From Myxococcaceae bacterium JPH2 (GTDB lineage: Bacteria > Myxococcota > Myxococcia > Myxococcales > Myxococcaceae): a stretch of DNA of 64,000 nucleotides. Position numbers and translations under genes: made by a program. Of the stretch, positions 8,216-17,460 are shown piece after piece. The notes under the pieces were generated by a model. That model was not told the origin of the DNA. It ran no database searches and was given only the letters and a program-made list of their open reading frames with translations. Each line of letters starts with the position of its first letter. Positions within the stretch are counted from its first letter, which is position 1. The DNA lies in assembly GCA_016458225.1 (NCBI GenBank), contig JAEMGR010000001.1:682001-746000 (forward strand), in the 5' to 3' direction.

Positions 8216-10924
8216 ATGTCGGAGCAGAAGAAGAGTCCCTCCCGCTTCGGGCAACTCCAGATCCAGGGGGTCAAGAGCGCCACGCCCTCCCTCAAGGTCG
8301 CGCACACGCACGGCCCGGACTGCCAGCACGAGCACGACGGGCACGACCACGAGGGCCACGCGCACGGCGCTTCCTGCTCCCACGGGCACGACCCCAAACA
8401 TGTGCATGGCCACGAAGGCCACGCGCATGGCGCTTCCTGCGACCATGGGCATGACCACGACCATGACCATGGGCACTCGGCCCGGCGGATCCACCCGCCT
8501 GGGCACCGCGACGCGGAGGGCGGCGGCATCGCGCTCCAGCTCGACCTGGAAGGCACGCTCCCGGGCGAGACGGATGACCAGGGCCGCTTCGAGAAGCTGG
8601 AGGCCGCGCTGGAGGCCCACCGGGGCATCATCGACGCGCACCTGCGCCGGGATGCGGGCCACGCGGAGATCTGCATCCACTATGACCCCACGCTCGTGAA
8701 CGCCACGCAGCTGCTCGCGCTCGCGCAGAGCACGGGCACGAAGGTGGCCGAGCGCTACAAGCAGCACACGTGGTTCGTGCGCGGCATGGGCTCGGCCGAC
8801 GCGGCGACCGTCATCGAGCACGCGGTGGGCAAGCTCCCGGGCGTCCTCACCGCGAACGTCGCCTATGCGAGCGAGCGCCTGGTCCTGGAGTACGACAGCC
8901 AGGTCCTCGCGCTGAAGGACGTGGAGGCTCGCGCGAAGTCGCTCGGGTATGGGCTGGAGGTCCCCGCGGCGGGGCATGCCTGTTCGCACCACGCGCACGG
9001 CGGCGGCCTCGCGCCCAAGCTGGAGCTGCCGCTGGTGGTGGCCTCGGGCGTGTTGCTTGTCGCGGGTTGGGTGCTGGAGCGCTTCACGCCCGCGCCGCCC
9101 CTGGCGTCCATCCTCGTGTGGGCGCTCTCCATGGCGAGCGGCGGCTTCTTCGCCATCCGCGGCTCGGTGCAGTCCATCCTGCAGCGCCGCGTCGACATCG
9201 AGACGATGATGGTGGTGGCGGCGCTCGGCGCGGCGGTGCTGGGAGCGTGGTTCGAGGGCGCGTTCCTGCTGTTCCTCTTCAGCGCGGGGCACGCGCTGGA
9301 GCACCGGGCCATGGATCGCGCGCGGCGCTCCATCGAAGCGCTGGGCGAGCTGCGTCCCGAGGTCGCCCGCGTGCGGCGCGGCAACGACGTGGTCGAAGTG
9401 CCGGTGGCGGAGGTGCAGCGCGGCGAGCGCGTGGTGGTGCGCCCCGGAGACCGCGTCCCGCTCGACGGCATCATCCGCGAGGGCAAGAGCTCGCTGGACC
9501 AGGCGGCCATCACCGGAGAGTCCATCCCCGTGGCCCGCAAGCCGGGAGACGAGGTGTTCTCCGGGACCATCAACTGCGAGGCGGCGCTGGAGGTGGAGGT
9601 GACGCGCGTCTCCTCCGAGTCCGTGCTCGCGCGCGTGGTGGACATGGTGGCGCAGGCCGAGGCTCAGAAGGGACGGCGGCAGCGCTTCGCCCAGCGATTG
9701 GAGCGCACCTTCGCGCCCCTGGTGATGGGCGCCGCGGTGGTGTTCCCCGTGGTGCTGGTGTTGCTCGGCACGCCGCTGAAGGAGGCCATCCTGCGCGCGG
9801 TGGGACTGCTCGTCGCCGCGTCTCCGTGCGCGCTCGCCATCTCCACGCCGTCCGCCGTGCTCTCCGCGGTCGCCGCGGCGGCGCGAGGCGGAGTGCTGGT
9901 GAAGGGCGGCATCCACCTGGAGCTGCTCGCGGGCGTGCGCGCCATCGCGTTCGACAAGACGGGCACGCTCACCGTGGGCCGGCCTCGACTGCTCACCACG
10001 TCCCCGACGCCGGACGTGACGGCCGAGGAGCTCTTGAGCACGGCCGCCGCGGTGGAGTCGCTCTCCGCGCACCCGCTGGCGCGCGCCGTGGTGGACGCGG
10101 CCCAGGCCGCGAAGCTCTCGCCTCCCGCGGGCCGCGACTTGGAGGCCATCCACGGCCAGGGCATCCGCGCGAAGGTGGGCGAGGACGCGGTGGAGGTGGG
10201 CAGCCTCGCGCTCTTCGGGGCGGACGCGGTCCCCGAGGCGCTCTCGCGTGAGGTGAACCGCCTGGAGGAGCAGGGCCAGACGACCATGGTCGTGCGTCGC
10301 GCGGGCCGGTTCCTCGGCGTGCTCGGCGTGGCGGACACGGTGCGTCCCGGCGCGCGGCAGGCCGTGCTCGCGCTCAAGCAGCACGGCGTCGCTCGCACGG
10401 TGATGCTGTCCGGAGACAACGCCCGCGTGGCCAGCTCCATCGCCGCGCAGGTGGGCATCGACGAGGCGCGCGCGCCCCTCATGCCCGCGGACAAGGTCAC
10501 CGCCGTGAAGGAGCTGGGCCAGGAAGGTCCCGTGGCCATGGTGGGCGATGGCGTCAACGACGCGCCCGCGCTCGCCGCGGCGGCCGTGGGCGTGGCCATG
10601 GGAGGAGCAGGCTCGGACGCGGCCCTGGAGACCGCTGACGTGGTGCTGATGAGCGATGACCTCTCGCGCCTGCCCTTCGCGCTGGAGCTGTCGCGCCGGG
10701 CCACCGCGGTGATGCGCCAGAACCTCGTCATCGCGCTCGGCGTGAGCGGCGTGCTCGTGCTCGCCACGGTGCTCGGCCTCACGCGCATCAGCCAGGCCGT
10801 GGTGCTCCACGAGGGCAGCACGCTCCTCGTCGTGTTCAACGGCCTGCGACTGCTCGCGCTGCGTCCGAGCACAGGCACGCCCGAGCCCGTCGCCGCGCCG
10901 CACGCCGCGCCGATTACGGGCTAG
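8216..10924 (+). CDS. P1B-4-type heavy-metal translocating ATPase with His-rich N-terminus
   Basis: 902 aa. Residues about 28-90 are a His/Asp/Gly/Cys-rich metal-binding stretch. Two HMA-like domains follow (about 100-170 and 183-255) but neither has CxxC; the second reads GMGSADA where GMxCxxC is usual (from G190). The catalytic core is complete: ITGES actuator loop, SPC at residues 536-538 in the transmembrane metal site, DKTGT with phosphorylated D580, SAHPLA, and [10 protein letters not shown]. In the last helices HEGST begins at H865. SPC together with HEG(S/G)T marks the P1B-4 subgroup (Co/Zn/Fe efflux), rather than the CPC-type Zn/Cd pumps. Last gene of the operon begun by the DWMxDF protein; RBS GGGAG precedes the ATG. 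Confidence 0.9.
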   Translation: MSEQKKSPSRFGQLQIQGVKSATPSLKVAHTHGPDCQHEHDGHDHEGHAHGASCSHGHDPKHVHGHEGHAHGASCDHGHDHDHDHGHSARRIHPPGHRDAEGGGIALQLDLEGTLPGETDDQGRFEKLEAALEAHRGIIDAHLRRDAGHAEICIHYDPTLVNATQLLALAQSTGTKVAERYKQHTWFVRGMGSADAATVIEHAVGKLPGVLTANVAYASERLVLEYDSQVLALKDVEARAKSLGYGLEVPAAGHACSHHAHGGGLAPKLELPLVVASGVLLVAGWVLERFTPAPPLASILVWALSMASGGFFAIRGSVQSILQRRVDIETMMVVAALGAAVLGAWFEGAFLLFLFSAGHALEHRAMDRARRSIEALGELRPEVARVRRGNDVVEVPVAEVQRGERVVVRPGDRVPLDGIIREGKSSLDQAAITGESIPVARKPGDEVFSGTINCEAALEVEVTRVSSESVLARVVDMVAQAEAQKGRRQRFAQRLERTFAPLVMGAAVVFPVVLVLLGTPLKEAILRAVGLLVAASPCALAISTPSAVLSAVAAAARGGVLVKGGIHLELLAGVRAIAFDKTGTLTVGRPRLLTTSPTPDVTAEELLSTAAAVESLSAHPLARAVVDAAQAAKLSPPAGRDLEAIHGQGIRAKVGEDAVEVGSLALFGADAVPEALSREVNRLEEQGQTTMVVRRAGRFLGVLGVADTVRPGARQAVLALKQHGVARTVMLSGDNARVASSIAAQVGIDEARAPLMPADKVTAVKELGQEGPVAMVGDGVNDAPALAAAAVGVAMGGAGSDAALETADVVLMSDDLSRLPFALELSRRATAVMRQNLVIALGVSGVLVLATVLGLTRISQAVVLHEGSTLLVVFNGLRLLALRPSTGTPEPVAAPHAAPITG

Positions 10925-11115
10925 CCAGCGCGCCGCGTCGGGTCCATGACTCCTCGCGGCATTGCTTGGGATGCCAAGGGCTCGGACGCTGCGACGAGAC
11001 GAAGTCATGCACGCGGTACGCGGTGCGCCTGCTTCGGCCGGAATCCGTCACATGTCCGCATCACGGCGGCCGAGCGTGCGAGCGAAGCGCCAGGGACGTG
11101 GCATGGTGCGCGCCC

Positions 11116-12528
11116 ATGGCCGTCAGCGTCTTCGACCTCTTCAAGATTGGTATTGGACCGTCCAGCTCTCACACCGTGGGGCCCATGCGCGCGGCGCGGC
11201 AGTTCGTCACGCGGCTGCAGGACGCGGGCAAGCTGACGCGGGTGGAGCGGCTGAAGGTCGAGCTGTTCGGTTCGCTGGGCGCCACGGGCAAGGGACACGG
11301 CAGCGACAAGGCGGTGCTGCTGGGCCTGCTGGGCGACACGCCCGAGGGCGTGGACGTGGAGGCGATTCCGGAGCTCGTCACGCGCTGGCGCGCCGAGGGC
11401 CGCATCCGCCTCTTGCGCCAGCACGAGGTGCCCTTCCGCGACGGTGAGCACCTGGTGATGCACCGCCGCAGGGTGCTGCCCTATCACCCCAACGGCATGC
11501 GCTTCACGGCCTGCGCCGGGGACGGCACCGAGGTGGACACGCGCGCCTACTACTCCGTCGGCGGAGGGTTCGTGGTGGACGAGGCCGCGGCGGAGGGCCA
11601 GTCCCCGCTGCGCGCGGACGAGACGCCCCTGCCATTCCCGTTCAAGTCCGCCGCCACGCTCCTGGAGCACTGCGAGCGCGAGCGCGCGTCCATCAGCACG
11701 CTGATGCTGCGCAACGAGCGGGTGTGGCGGAGCGAGGAGGAGATTCGCGCGGGACTCCTGCGCATCTGGGAGGTGATGCAATCCTGCGTGCGCCGAGGCT
11801 GCACCACGTCGGGAATCCTCCCGGGTGGCCTCAAGGTGGAGCGCCGCGCCGCCGCCCTGTATCAGCGGCTCTTGAGCCGCCCCGAGGCCGGGCTCACCAA
11901 TCCCCTCACGGTGCTGGACTGGGTGAACCTGTACGCGCTCGCCGTCAACGAGGAGAACGCGGCGGGAGGGCGCGTCGTCACCGCGCCCACCAACGGCGCG
12001 GCGGGCATCATCCCCTCGGTGCTGCACTACTACTGGCGCTTCGTCCCCGGGGCCAACGACGACGGCGTCGTGCGCTTCCTCCTCACCGCGGGCGCCATCG
12101 GCGTGCTGTACAAGGAGAACGCCTCCATCAGCGGCGCCGAGGTGGGCTGCCAGGGCGAAGTGGGCAGCGCGTGCTCCATGGCCGCGGGCGCGCTCACCGA
12201 GGTGATGGGCGGCACGCCGCTCCAGGTGGAGAACGCGGCGGAGATCGCCATGGAGCACAACCTGGGCCTCACGTGCGACCCCATCGGCGGGCTCGTCCAG
12301 GTGCCCTGCATCGAGCGCAACGCCATGGCCTCCGTGAAGGCCATCAACGCCACGCGCATGGCCCTCTCCGGAGACGGCCGCCACTTCGTGAGCCTGGACA
12401 AGGTCATCAAGACGATGCGCGACACCGGCCGGGACATGAAGGACAAGTACAAGGAGACCGCGCGCGGCGGCCTCGCCGTCAACGTGCTCGAGGTGGCCAA
12501 CCTCAGCGTGGGTCTCCCCGAGTGCTGA
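11116..12528 (+). CDS. sdaA: L-serine ammonia-lyase (L-serine dehydratase), iron-sulfur type
   Basis: 470 aa from ATG 11116 ([20 protein letters not shown]). The frame is open upstream, but this start gives the family N-terminus and the usual length. The beta domain comes first ([12 protein letters not shown], then [16 protein letters not shown]), followed by the alpha domain with four conserved Cys (C345, C353, C387, C398) in [15 protein letters not shown] and [16 protein letters not shown], which ligate the [4Fe-4S] cluster. It deaminates L-serine to pyruvate in the cytosol; the cluster is oxygen-labile. Single-chain alpha-beta form as in gamma-proteobacteria. No linked regulator or transporter is seen next to it, although an AGCS symporter lies 4 kb away. 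Confidence 0.95.
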   Translation: MAVSVFDLFKIGIGPSSSHTVGPMRAARQFVTRLQDAGKLTRVERLKVELFGSLGATGKGHGSDKAVLLGLLGDTPEGVDVEAIPELVTRWRAEGRIRLLRQHEVPFRDGEHLVMHRRRVLPYHPNGMRFTACAGDGTEVDTRAYYSVGGGFVVDEAAAEGQSPLRADETPLPFPFKSAATLLEHCERERASISTLMLRNERVWRSEEEIRAGLLRIWEVMQSCVRRGCTTSGILPGGLKVERRAAALYQRLLSRPEAGLTNPLTVLDWVNLYALAVNEENAAGGRVVTAPTNGAAGIIPSVLHYYWRFVPGANDDGVVRFLLTAGAIGVLYKENASISGAEVGCQGEVGSACSMAAGALTEVMGGTPLQVENAAEIAMEHNLGLTCDPIGGLVQVPCIERNAMASVKAINATRMALSGDGRHFVSLDKVIKTMRDTGRDMKDKYKETARGGLAVNVLEVANLSVGLPEC

Positions 12529-12590
12529 GCACCTGGGCACCGCGTGGGTGAGACGCGGATCCGGTCCCCGTCAAAAGACAACGACATCCA

Positions 12591-12741
12591 CGGAGTGTGA
12601 ACAACCACACACTCCTGTCAGGCTGGGCACTACCATTGACGGGCCAGGACGGAGTGCCGGTTCCGGCGTCTCTGCGGCAAAGAGACACATCCACCTCAGG
12701 CACGGGGCGCGGCGCGTCCGCGCCCACGAGGTCCCTCGTCC
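12591..12741 (+). promoter_or_regulatory. Leader of the first CxxCH lipoprotein gene; first copy of a duplicated 150-bp sequence
   Basis: This leader is nearly the same as 14333-14485, upstream of the paralogue. Identical blocks include GTGAACAACCACACACTC and the stretch GCCAGGACGGAGTGCCGGTT. It contains a hairpin at 12668-12686: GTCTCT / AGAGAC with a 7-nt loop. The likely promoter and RBS lie inside but no clear -35/-10 pair stands out. Confidence 0.6.
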
Positions 12742-14283
12742 ATGACCGCATCCTTGAAGCACCTCTCGACCTGGCGCGCGCTCGCGCTGGGGGCCGCCCT
12801 CGCTGTCTCGGGCGGCTGTGAGACCGCTCCCCCCGAGGCCGCGCCGCGCTCGGAATCCCTCTCACTCGAGACCGCCGAGCCCGTGCGCCACCCGGAGCGT
12901 CGCGGCATTGGCGCCATGGTGCTGCCGCCCCGAGGGCCCTCCGCGATGTCCCTCTCGGTGGACTCGCGCAGCTCGCTCATCGTCACGGACACGGCCATCC
13001 TGGTGAACTTCAGCTTCCAGCGGGTGATGAGCCAGCTGGTCGCGCAGTCCGGCGTCCCGGGCCTCACGCCGCTGCGCTTGTTCCAGGAGTGGTGGGACAC
13101 GAACAACTTCGCGCCGGGCCTGGGGCTGGGCGGTCCGCACTGCGATGACGCCGGCTTCGACGGGCAGACGGCGCTGAACCAGTTCCCGTACCTGTGCGCG
13201 CGCATCGAGGGCACCCAGTCCACCCTCAATCCGTTCGACCCCAACGCCAAGGCACCCGCGTACGTGCCCGCCGCGGTGGTGAATCGCTTTGACCTGGCGC
13301 CCGCGAATGGCTCGGACTGCGGCGAGTACCGCATCGTCTTCGTCAAGCGCACGGGCATGACGGACCCCAGCAATCGCAACCTCCTCATCTTCGAGGCGGT
13401 GTTGCCCAATCCCAATCCCGCGCAGGGGCTCAATGGCTGCCGCCCCGTGGCGGACCTGTGGGCCAGGCTCAGCACCATTCCCGACGCGACCGAGCGCTCG
13501 AAGGTGCTGTCCAACTTCTACTTCGAGGGGCTCACGGGCTTCATGCCGGTGGTGCACATCGACAACTACGGCAACCGCTCGGGCCCCGTGGCCACGGGCC
13601 AGGTGCGCACCAACCAGTTCATGGCGCCGCCCTGGACGCTGCGCGAGTTCAAGGTCCGCCAGCAGTTCTGCTCCGGCGTCACGCCCTGCGCCATGCGCTT
13701 CATCCCGGTGACGGTGAAGACCAACCCGGGCGCCACGCTCTTCTCGCTCTTCTCGGGGCACCCGAAGGCTCCCGCCTTCCAGAGCACGGCCTTTCCCTCG
13801 CAGGTTCCCTTCCTCGCCTTCAACGACCTCAACCTGTTCAACTACTCCGTCGCGGATACGTTCAACAGCGGCGAGAGCAATGCGCAGGGTAGCGACAACG
13901 ACTACATCCAAGCCTTTGGCTTCAGCACCAGCCCCTTCCGCACCAACATCCAGGCGCAGCTCACGGCGACCGGCAGCACGCTGAGCCCGGTGGACATGAT
14001 CTCGCGCGCCCAGGCGCTCTCCTGTGCGGGCTGCCACCAGCTCAGCAACGGCGCGAACTTGGGCGGCGGCCTCACCTGGCCCTTCTCCGCGGGATTCACG
14101 CACGTGTCGGAACAGCAGGAGACGGGCCCGTTCGGACCGCGCTTCCAGATTTCCACCGCGCTCACCGGCACGTTCCTGCCCCACCGCAAGGCCGTGCTGG
14201 AGACGTTCCTCAACAGCTCATGCGGCGACGCGGTCTGCCAGCCGTGGGAGACGCACGCGGCCTGCATCAAGGACTGCCCGTAG
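12742..14283 (+). CDS. Exported CxxCH-containing lipoprotein, copy 1
   Basis: 513 aa. The N-terminus is a lipoprotein signal with lipobox VSGGC. I do not recognise the main body (residues about 60-420), which is rich in Asn, Pro and aromatic residues and has paired Cys. Near the C-terminus LSCAGCHQLSNGANLGG gives one CxxCH heme c attachment motif. The end carries two more Cys pairs (SSCGDAVCQPWE, HAACIKDCP). A single-heme or heme-like periplasmic/outer-membrane lipoprotein is inferred. The next gene is a full-length tandem paralogue, and the upstream region is duplicated as well. No oxidoreductase gene is nearby. Confidence 0.75.
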   Translation: MTASLKHLSTWRALALGAALAVSGGCETAPPEAAPRSESLSLETAEPVRHPERRGIGAMVLPPRGPSAMSLSVDSRSSLIVTDTAILVNFSFQRVMSQLVAQSGVPGLTPLRLFQEWWDTNNFAPGLGLGGPHCDDAGFDGQTALNQFPYLCARIEGTQSTLNPFDPNAKAPAYVPAAVVNRFDLAPANGSDCGEYRIVFVKRTGMTDPSNRNLLIFEAVLPNPNPAQGLNGCRPVADLWARLSTIPDATERSKVLSNFYFEGLTGFMPVVHIDNYGNRSGPVATGQVRTNQFMAPPWTLREFKVRQQFCSGVTPCAMRFIPVTVKTNPGATLFSLFSGHPKAPAFQSTAFPSQVPFLAFNDLNLFNYSVADTFNSGESNAQGSDNDYIQAFGFSTSPFRTNIQAQLTATGSTLSPVDMISRAQALSCAGCHQLSNGANLGGGLTWPFSAGFTHVSEQQETGPFGPRFQISTALTGTFLPHRKAVLETFLNSSCGDAVCQPWETHAACIKDCP

Positions 14284-14332
14284 ACGCGGCGCGGACAGCC
14301 GGGGCGAACCCGACCCGGGATGGATGCCTTCA

Positions 14333-14485
14333 CGGAATGTGAACAACCACACACTCACGTCAGGGTCCGCACTAGCATCTGCGGGCCAGGACGGAGTGCC
14401 GGTTCCGGCGTCTCTCTGGCTCAGAGAGACACGCTCACCTCAGGCACGGGGCGCGGCGCGTCCGTGCCCACGAGGTCCCACACCC
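14333..14485 (+). promoter_or_regulatory. Leader of the second CxxCH lipoprotein gene; second copy of the duplicated sequence
   Basis: Second copy of the 12591-12741 leader. The hairpin here (14410-14430) is longer: GTCTCTCTG / CAGAGAGAC with a GCT loop. The 2-bp length difference between the two leaders lies in this hairpin, and both arms changed together, so base pairing was kept. Confidence 0.6.
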
Positions 14486-16033
14486 ATGTCCGCATTTCCG
14501 AAGACCCTCTCGCCCTGGCGCGCGCTCGCGCTGGGGGCCGCCCTCGCCCTCTCGGGGGGCTGCGAGCCCGAGCCCACGCGCGAAGCCGCGCCGCCGTCCG
14601 ACCCCACCCCGACCGAGAGCGCCGAGGCCGCGCCCCACCCGGAGCGCCGTGGCATTGGCGCGATGACGCTGCCACCTCGCGGTCCTTCCGCCATGGCCAT
14701 CTCGGTGGATCCGCGCAGCTCGCTCACCGTCACGGACACCACCATCCTCGCGCCCTTCACCTTCCAGCGCGTGATGAACCAGCTCGTCGCGCAGTCCGGC
14801 GTCGCGGGACTTACGTCGCTGCGCCTGTTCCAGGAGTGGTGGGACACGGCCAACCCGGCGCCGGGCCTGGGCCTGGGCGGTCCGCACTGCAATGACTCCA
14901 TCTTCGCGGGCCAGCCGTCGCTGAACACGTTCCCCTATCTCTGTCCCCGTCAGGAGGGCGTGCAGGCCACCACCAACCCGTTCATCAGCCCGGGCACCAA
15001 CGTCGACGAGTACGTGCCCGCCGCGCTGGTCAACCGCTTTGACCTGGCGCCCGCGAGCGGCTCGGACTGTGGCGAGTACCGCATCGTCTTCGTCAAGCGC
15101 TCGGGCATGACGAACCCCGGCAATCGCAACCTCATCATCTTCGAGGCGGTGCTGCCCAACCCCAATCCCGCGCTGGGGCTCAATGGCTGCCGCCCCGTGA
15201 CGGACATGTGGGCCAAGCTCACGTCGCTGCCCAACCCCACCGACCGCGCCAACCTGCTGAATGACTTCTATTTCAATGGGCTCCCCGGCTTCATGCCGGT
15301 GGTCCACATCGACAACTACGGCAACCGCACGGGCAGCGTGGCCACGGGACAGGTGCGCTCCAACCAGTTCATGCAGGGCCCCTGGACGCTGCGCGAGTTC
15401 AAGCTGCGCCTGCAGATCTGCAGCACCATCACGCCCTGCGCGCTGCGCTTCATTCCCGTGACGGTGAAGACCAACCCGGGCGGCACCCTGTTCGCCCCCG
15501 CCTCGACCCATCCGCAGGCGCCGGCCTTCCAGGGCCCGGCCTTCCCCGCCGAGGTCCCCACCCTCGCCGTCAATGACATCAACCTGTTCAACCTCAACGT
15601 CGCGAATGTCTTCAACAGCGGCCAGAGCAACGCGCAGGGCCCGGAGAATGACTACCTCGCCGCGTTCGGCCCTGGCCCCAGCCCCTTCCACACCAACATC
15701 CAGACGCAGCTCACGGCGGTGGGCAGCACGCTGACGCCGCAGAACATCGTCGCGCGCGCCGAGGCGCTCTCATGCGCGGGCTGTCACCAGCTCAGCAATG
15801 GCGCGAACCTGGGCGGTGGCCTCATCTGGCCTCCGTCCGCGGGCTTCGTTCACGTGACGGAGCAGCTGGAGCCGGGCCCGTTCGGCACGCGCTTCCGCAT
15901 CTCGCCGGCGCTCACCACCACGTTCCTGCCCCACCGCAAGGCCGTGCTGGAGACGTTCCTCAACAGCTCGTGCGGCGACGCCACCTGCCAGCCGTGGGAG
16001 ACGCACGCGGCCTGCTCGGCGGACTGCCCGTAA
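14486..16033 (+). CDS. Exported CxxCH-containing lipoprotein, copy 2
   Basis: 515 aa from ATG 14486 (MSAFPKTLSPWRALALG); the frame is open upstream but this start matches copy 1 and its signal. Lipobox LSGGC. It aligns with the previous gene along its whole length, with the same DCGEYRIVFVKR, FMPVVHIDNYGNR, LSCAGCHQLSNGANLGG (CxxCH) and C-terminal SSCGD / HAACSADCP features. The middle of the two proteins has diverged more than the heme motif region, consistent with both being functional after an old tandem duplication. Function unknown; an electron-transfer or substrate-binding role is only inferred from the CxxCH. Confidence 0.75.
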   Translation: MSAFPKTLSPWRALALGAALALSGGCEPEPTREAAPPSDPTPTESAEAAPHPERRGIGAMTLPPRGPSAMAISVDPRSSLTVTDTTILAPFTFQRVMNQLVAQSGVAGLTSLRLFQEWWDTANPAPGLGLGGPHCNDSIFAGQPSLNTFPYLCPRQEGVQATTNPFISPGTNVDEYVPAALVNRFDLAPASGSDCGEYRIVFVKRSGMTNPGNRNLIIFEAVLPNPNPALGLNGCRPVTDMWAKLTSLPNPTDRANLLNDFYFNGLPGFMPVVHIDNYGNRTGSVATGQVRSNQFMQGPWTLREFKLRLQICSTITPCALRFIPVTVKTNPGGTLFAPASTHPQAPAFQGPAFPAEVPTLAVNDINLFNLNVANVFNSGQSNAQGPENDYLAAFGPGPSPFHTNIQTQLTAVGSTLTPQNIVARAEALSCAGCHQLSNGANLGGGLIWPPSAGFVHVTEQLEPGPFGTRFRISPALTTTFLPHRKAVLETFLNSSCGDATCQPWETHAACSADCP

Positions 16034-16038
16034 CCGCG

Positions 16039-16094
16039 ACGCGGCATGCGCCGCGCTTCTCCAAATGACGAACGCGGCATGCGCCGCGCTTCTC
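16039..16094. terminator. Two tandem 23-bp hairpin repeats between convergent genes
   Basis: The 23-mer from 16039-16061 recurs exactly at 16072-16094. Each copy can fold as GCGGC / GCCGC around an ATGC loop. It sits 5 bp after the + strand stop at 16033 and touches the stop of the minus-strand symporter gene, so a bidirectional terminator is the simplest role. Confidence 0.5.
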
Positions 16095-17458
16095 TACACG
16101 GGAGGCGCGGCGCGCACGGGCTCGGCGGAGACATCGGGCCGGCGCAGCATCGAAGCCGCCACACCGCTCAAGCCCACCAGTCCCACCAGGTTCGGGAACA
16201 CCTGCAAGCCATTCATCAGGTCACCCCAGGCCCAGATGGTCTCCACCTTGCCCATGGCGCCCATCACGATGAGCCCGCAGTAGAGCCAGCGATAGGGCTT
16301 CGTGACGCGTGGGCCCAACGCGTACGACAGGAACTGCTCGCCGTAGTACGCCCACCCGATGAGCGTGGTGTAGCCGAAGAGGAACGCGCAGAAGGCCACG
16401 ACCCAGCCGCCTACGGTGGGGATGACCGTCTCGAAGCCTCGCGCCACCGCGGCCGTGCTCGTCAGCCCTGACGTCCACGCGCCGCTCACCAGGATGACGA
16501 GCGCGCTGAGCGTGGACGTGACGCACGAGACGATGAACACCTCCATCACCGCCTGGAGCCCCTGCCGCACCGGCTCCTCCGTCCGGGCCGAGCCATACGC
16601 CACCGCGGCGGTGCCATACCCGGCCTCGTTGGCGTAGATGCCTCGCGCGATGCCGTAGCGCAGCGCGACCATCATCCCCACCCCCGCCGCGCCGCCACCG
16701 GCCGCGCGCATCGAGAAGGCCTCCTGCACGACGAGCGCGAGCACGTCGGGGAGCCGCGCCGCATGCGCGAGGATGACGACGAGCCCGCCCACCAGATACA
16801 GCCCCACCTTCAGCGGAGCCAACTTCGCCGCCGCGCGGCCGATGCTCTTCACGCCGCCAATCACCACCAGCCACGTGAGCACCGCGATGACCGCGCCCGA
16901 AACCCACGGAGGGATGGCGAACTGGCTTTGCAGCACCACGGCCATGGAGTTGGGCTGGGTGAACGGCGTCGTGGTGAGCGCGGCCACGCCGGCCACCAGC
17001 GCGTACACCCAGGCGAGCCGAGGCGCGCCGAGCCCGTCCTTCAAATAGTGCATGGGCCCCGCGGACATCCGACCGCCCTCCGTCACGCGGTAGCGGATGC
17101 CCAGCACGGCCTCGGTGAACTTGATGGCCGTGGCGAAGAACCCGTAGACCCAGATCCAGAACAGCGCGCCCGGCCCACCGCTGACGATGGCCGTGGCCAC
17201 GCCCGCGATGTTGCCCGTGCCGATAGAGGCCCCCAGCGCCGTCATGAACGCCTGGAAGGGACTCAGCGCGCCCGCGCCGCGCGCCTCCGCGGGACGCATC
17301 GCGCGCAGGGCCTCTCGAAAGCGCACCACCTGCACGAAGCGCAGCCGAACGGTGAGGAAGACGCCCGTGCCCAACAGCAGCGCGAGCGTCCAGGGTCCCC
17401 ACACCGCGTTGCTCGCCACGTCGATGGCGACTCGCACTGGCTCGGGCAGGAGCGCCAT
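16094..17458 (-). CDS. Sodium:alanine symporter family (AGCS) amino-acid carrier
   Basis: 454 aa, about ten membrane helices. It shows the family landmarks: TVRLRFVQVVRFREAL after the first helix, GALSPFQAFMTALGASIGTG with NIAGVATAI (Na+/substrate site), GPMHYLKDGL, GIARGIYANEAGYGTA, and a C-terminal GYTTLIGWAYYGEQ. AGCS proteins take up alanine or glycine with Na+. The start is 2 bp after the phosphatase stop, so it is the last gene of a three-gene minus-strand operon (Cys-rich protein, phosphatase, carrier). A link between a phosphatase and an amino-acid carrier is not established. Confidence 0.93.
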   Translation of the reverse strand: MALLPEPVRVAIDVASNAVWGPWTLALLLGTGVFLTVRLRFVQVVRFREALRAMRPAEARGAGALSPFQAFMTALGASIGTGNIAGVATAIVSGGPGALFWIWVYGFFATAIKFTEAVLGIRYRVTEGGRMSAGPMHYLKDGLGAPRLAWVYALVAGVAALTTTPFTQPNSMAVVLQSQFAIPPWVSGAVIAVLTWLVVIGGVKSIGRAAAKLAPLKVGLYLVGGLVVILAHAARLPDVLALVVQEAFSMRAAGGGAAGVGMMVALRYGIARGIYANEAGYGTAAVAYGSARTEEPVRQGLQAVMEVFIVSCVTSTLSALVILVSGAWTSGLTSTAAVARGFETVIPTVGGWVVAFCAFLFGYTTLIGWAYYGEQFLSYALGPRVTKPYRWLYCGLIVMGAMGKVETIWAWGDLMNGLQVFPNLVGLVGLSGVAASMLRRPDVSAEPVRAAPPV

Positions 17459-17460
17459 GG

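Noticed and set aside
7181-11008. A 1,275-codon open frame on the minus strand opposite the VWA/ATPase operon
   Set aside because: Shadow of the operon; composition is Arg/His/Ala-rich without motifs, and no RBS-supported start.
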